From Amphiduros pacificus (lineage: Eukaryota > Annelida > Polychaeta > Phyllodocida > Hesionidae), in NCBI GenBank assembly GCA_949316495.1, contig OX439012.1:22726666-22790665 (forward strand): a stretch of DNA of 64,000 nt. Direction: 5' to 3'. The notes under the pieces were generated by a model. It saw only the letters and a list, made by a program, of their open reading frames with translations, was not told the DNA's origin and did no database searches. Shown here in pieces: positions 62,921-64,000 of this stretch (position 1 is its first letter; each line of letters starts with the position of its first letter). The translations under genes and the position numbers were made by a program.

Positions 62921-64000
62921 GTAAGCAGTTTGACCTAAACATCTATATGGTCACGCATAAACGGGACCATATAGGGTCATGCATGTTTTTTTTGTTTTTT
63001 TTTCTTTACTACACAAGGACACTATTGTTACAATAACACCACAGCGCGCTATGTAACAGGAAAGAACACATTACCCAATCCACACAGAGATCCACTAGAG
63101 CGGCAACAATTTACATATACATTACAACTACGAATTACAACGGTATTGGGAACAAAATATGTTATCTTATGTAGTTCATAATATGGGTAGTCTATCATGC
63201 ATGCGTATTGCGTGACGACATCTGGTCATGCACTGAATGGTCACACATACCTCTTGCATGATGGTCATGCTATTGTTGTGTGTGAGGTCATTTAGTCATG
63301 CTCATGCGTGTACAGACCATAGCTCTTTGTGATGGTTGTGAGGGGAAGGGGGATTTTTTGTAGGTCTTCCTGTCCATGAGCTTTGATCTTCTCCTTTGTA
63401 ACTACTGGGTCGAGGTCTTATTAGTAGGAAAGATGTATTTTAAGGGGTCCACTTCTATTTATTTGCCATTAGGCTCAGATTTTTTCGATTTCTTTATTTC
63501 TTTATAGTAAAAATCTAATAACTACCACTGAATTGTCAAAGGACTATTATTTTGAATGACATGACAATTATTACCCAATCAGAATCGAGATAACATGTAG
63601 AGGCCAAATGTAATGTGTAATGTGCATTTTGATTGGTCAAAATTGTCATCTATTTAAGTCTGCTCTTGGAAAGGATTTACATGATCATTTATGAAGTAAT
63701 TTCCGGTCAAATCGGAGTAAATGATGTGATATCAATTTTATATCATCTAAAATAAGAATAAGTTAGAATATTACGATTACATTGCCACAAACATATCATA
63801 GAACTCTATATAAAGCTCTCTAATTGTCTGCTAATAAATTGCATAAAAATTTACTTCAAACTACAACAACTTTAAGCGTGTATGTCTTGATTGATAAGCT
63901 GCATATGATTGTCATGTGGAGGTTCGGAGCACGATTATCCTGTCAGAGCTGTCACATTCTCATTTATTTCAATTAGGAGATAATTCACAAAAGGCTTATG
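62921..64000. other. Start of downstream intron
   Basis: AT-rich sequence to the window edge, with no further exon found. A perfect 10-bp stem, CTATATGGTC (62943-62952) with GACCATATAG (62965-62974), lies 22 bp after the splice donor. GGTCATGC-type short repeats are scattered at 62975-63310. Confidence 0.5.

Overview
This is an AT-rich, intron- or intergenic-like stretch of an animal nuclear genome. Several short dispersed repeats carry the signature of mollusc-type tRNA-derived SINEs: a tRNA-like head, a body with pieces such as GACTGGTTAACAAAGGCC, GTGCTATCATGTCGATGGG and AAAGATCCCT, and a tail like GGTCGTTAGTACAAACAAAT. I therefore favour a marine mollusc or a close lophotrochozoan relative, with moderate confidence. 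Nothing prokaryotic is present (no operons, no long non-repetitive ORFs, no CRISPR), and I found no rRNA, no clear functional tRNA gene, and no recognisable reverse transcriptase, transposase, LTR or viral gene.

Only one coding segment is convincing. It is an internal exon on the + strand near the right edge (62715-62920). It encodes a basic cytosolic segment followed by one hydrophobic helix, so it looks like the N-terminal signal anchor of a type II membrane protein. It has a 3' splice site, a 5' splice site (CTG|GTAAGC) and base composition far richer in GC than its surroundings. The intron end just before it has been copied in tandem, so degraded decoy 3' splice sites sit at about 62308, 62405 and 62565, before the one next to the exon (62714). 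The rest of the gene must lie to the right and probably also far to the left. Two GC-richer islands on the same strand (about 6930-7332 and 19715-20015) are the only candidates I see for upstream 5' exons or promoters, and both are weak.

The rest is dominated by tandem repeats, roughly a fifth to a quarter of the window. Arrays by approximate period and position: 60 bp (1-535), 12 bp (2044-2127), 32 bp (7562-7880), TA (10049-10228), 52 bp (17806-17996), 74 bp x2 (18696-18843), 19 bp (19130-19563), 61 bp (20104-21220), 28 bp (24594-24875), 37 bp (25625-27600), about 180 bp x2 (31812-32135), 72 bp x2 (32688-32826), TC/TA (42037-42270), 18 bp (44484-44625), TA (45392-45540), 40 bp (46735-48655), 21 bp (49237-52350), 39 bp (56210-57300), about 35 bp (58200-59110), 33 bp (59600-60480) and 19 bp (61843-61915). 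Several show higher-order structure. The long open frames in the 21-, 39- and 33-bp arrays follow from periods divisible by three and are not good evidence of proteins.

Between the arrays lie small non-autonomous transposons. The clearest is a 459-bp foldback element (16690-17148) with about 58-bp terminal inverted repeats, a nested inner hairpin and a perfect 9-bp target duplication, as expected for a Mutator-like element. Others are a 218-bp TA-flanked MITE (61467-61684), a 152-bp near-perfect palindrome (13754-13905), eight SINE copies or fragments, and a 120-180 bp dispersed family with at least six copies whose core often reads CAAGATGGC. Good matches to the bilaterian CTCF core cluster in the first 13 kb.
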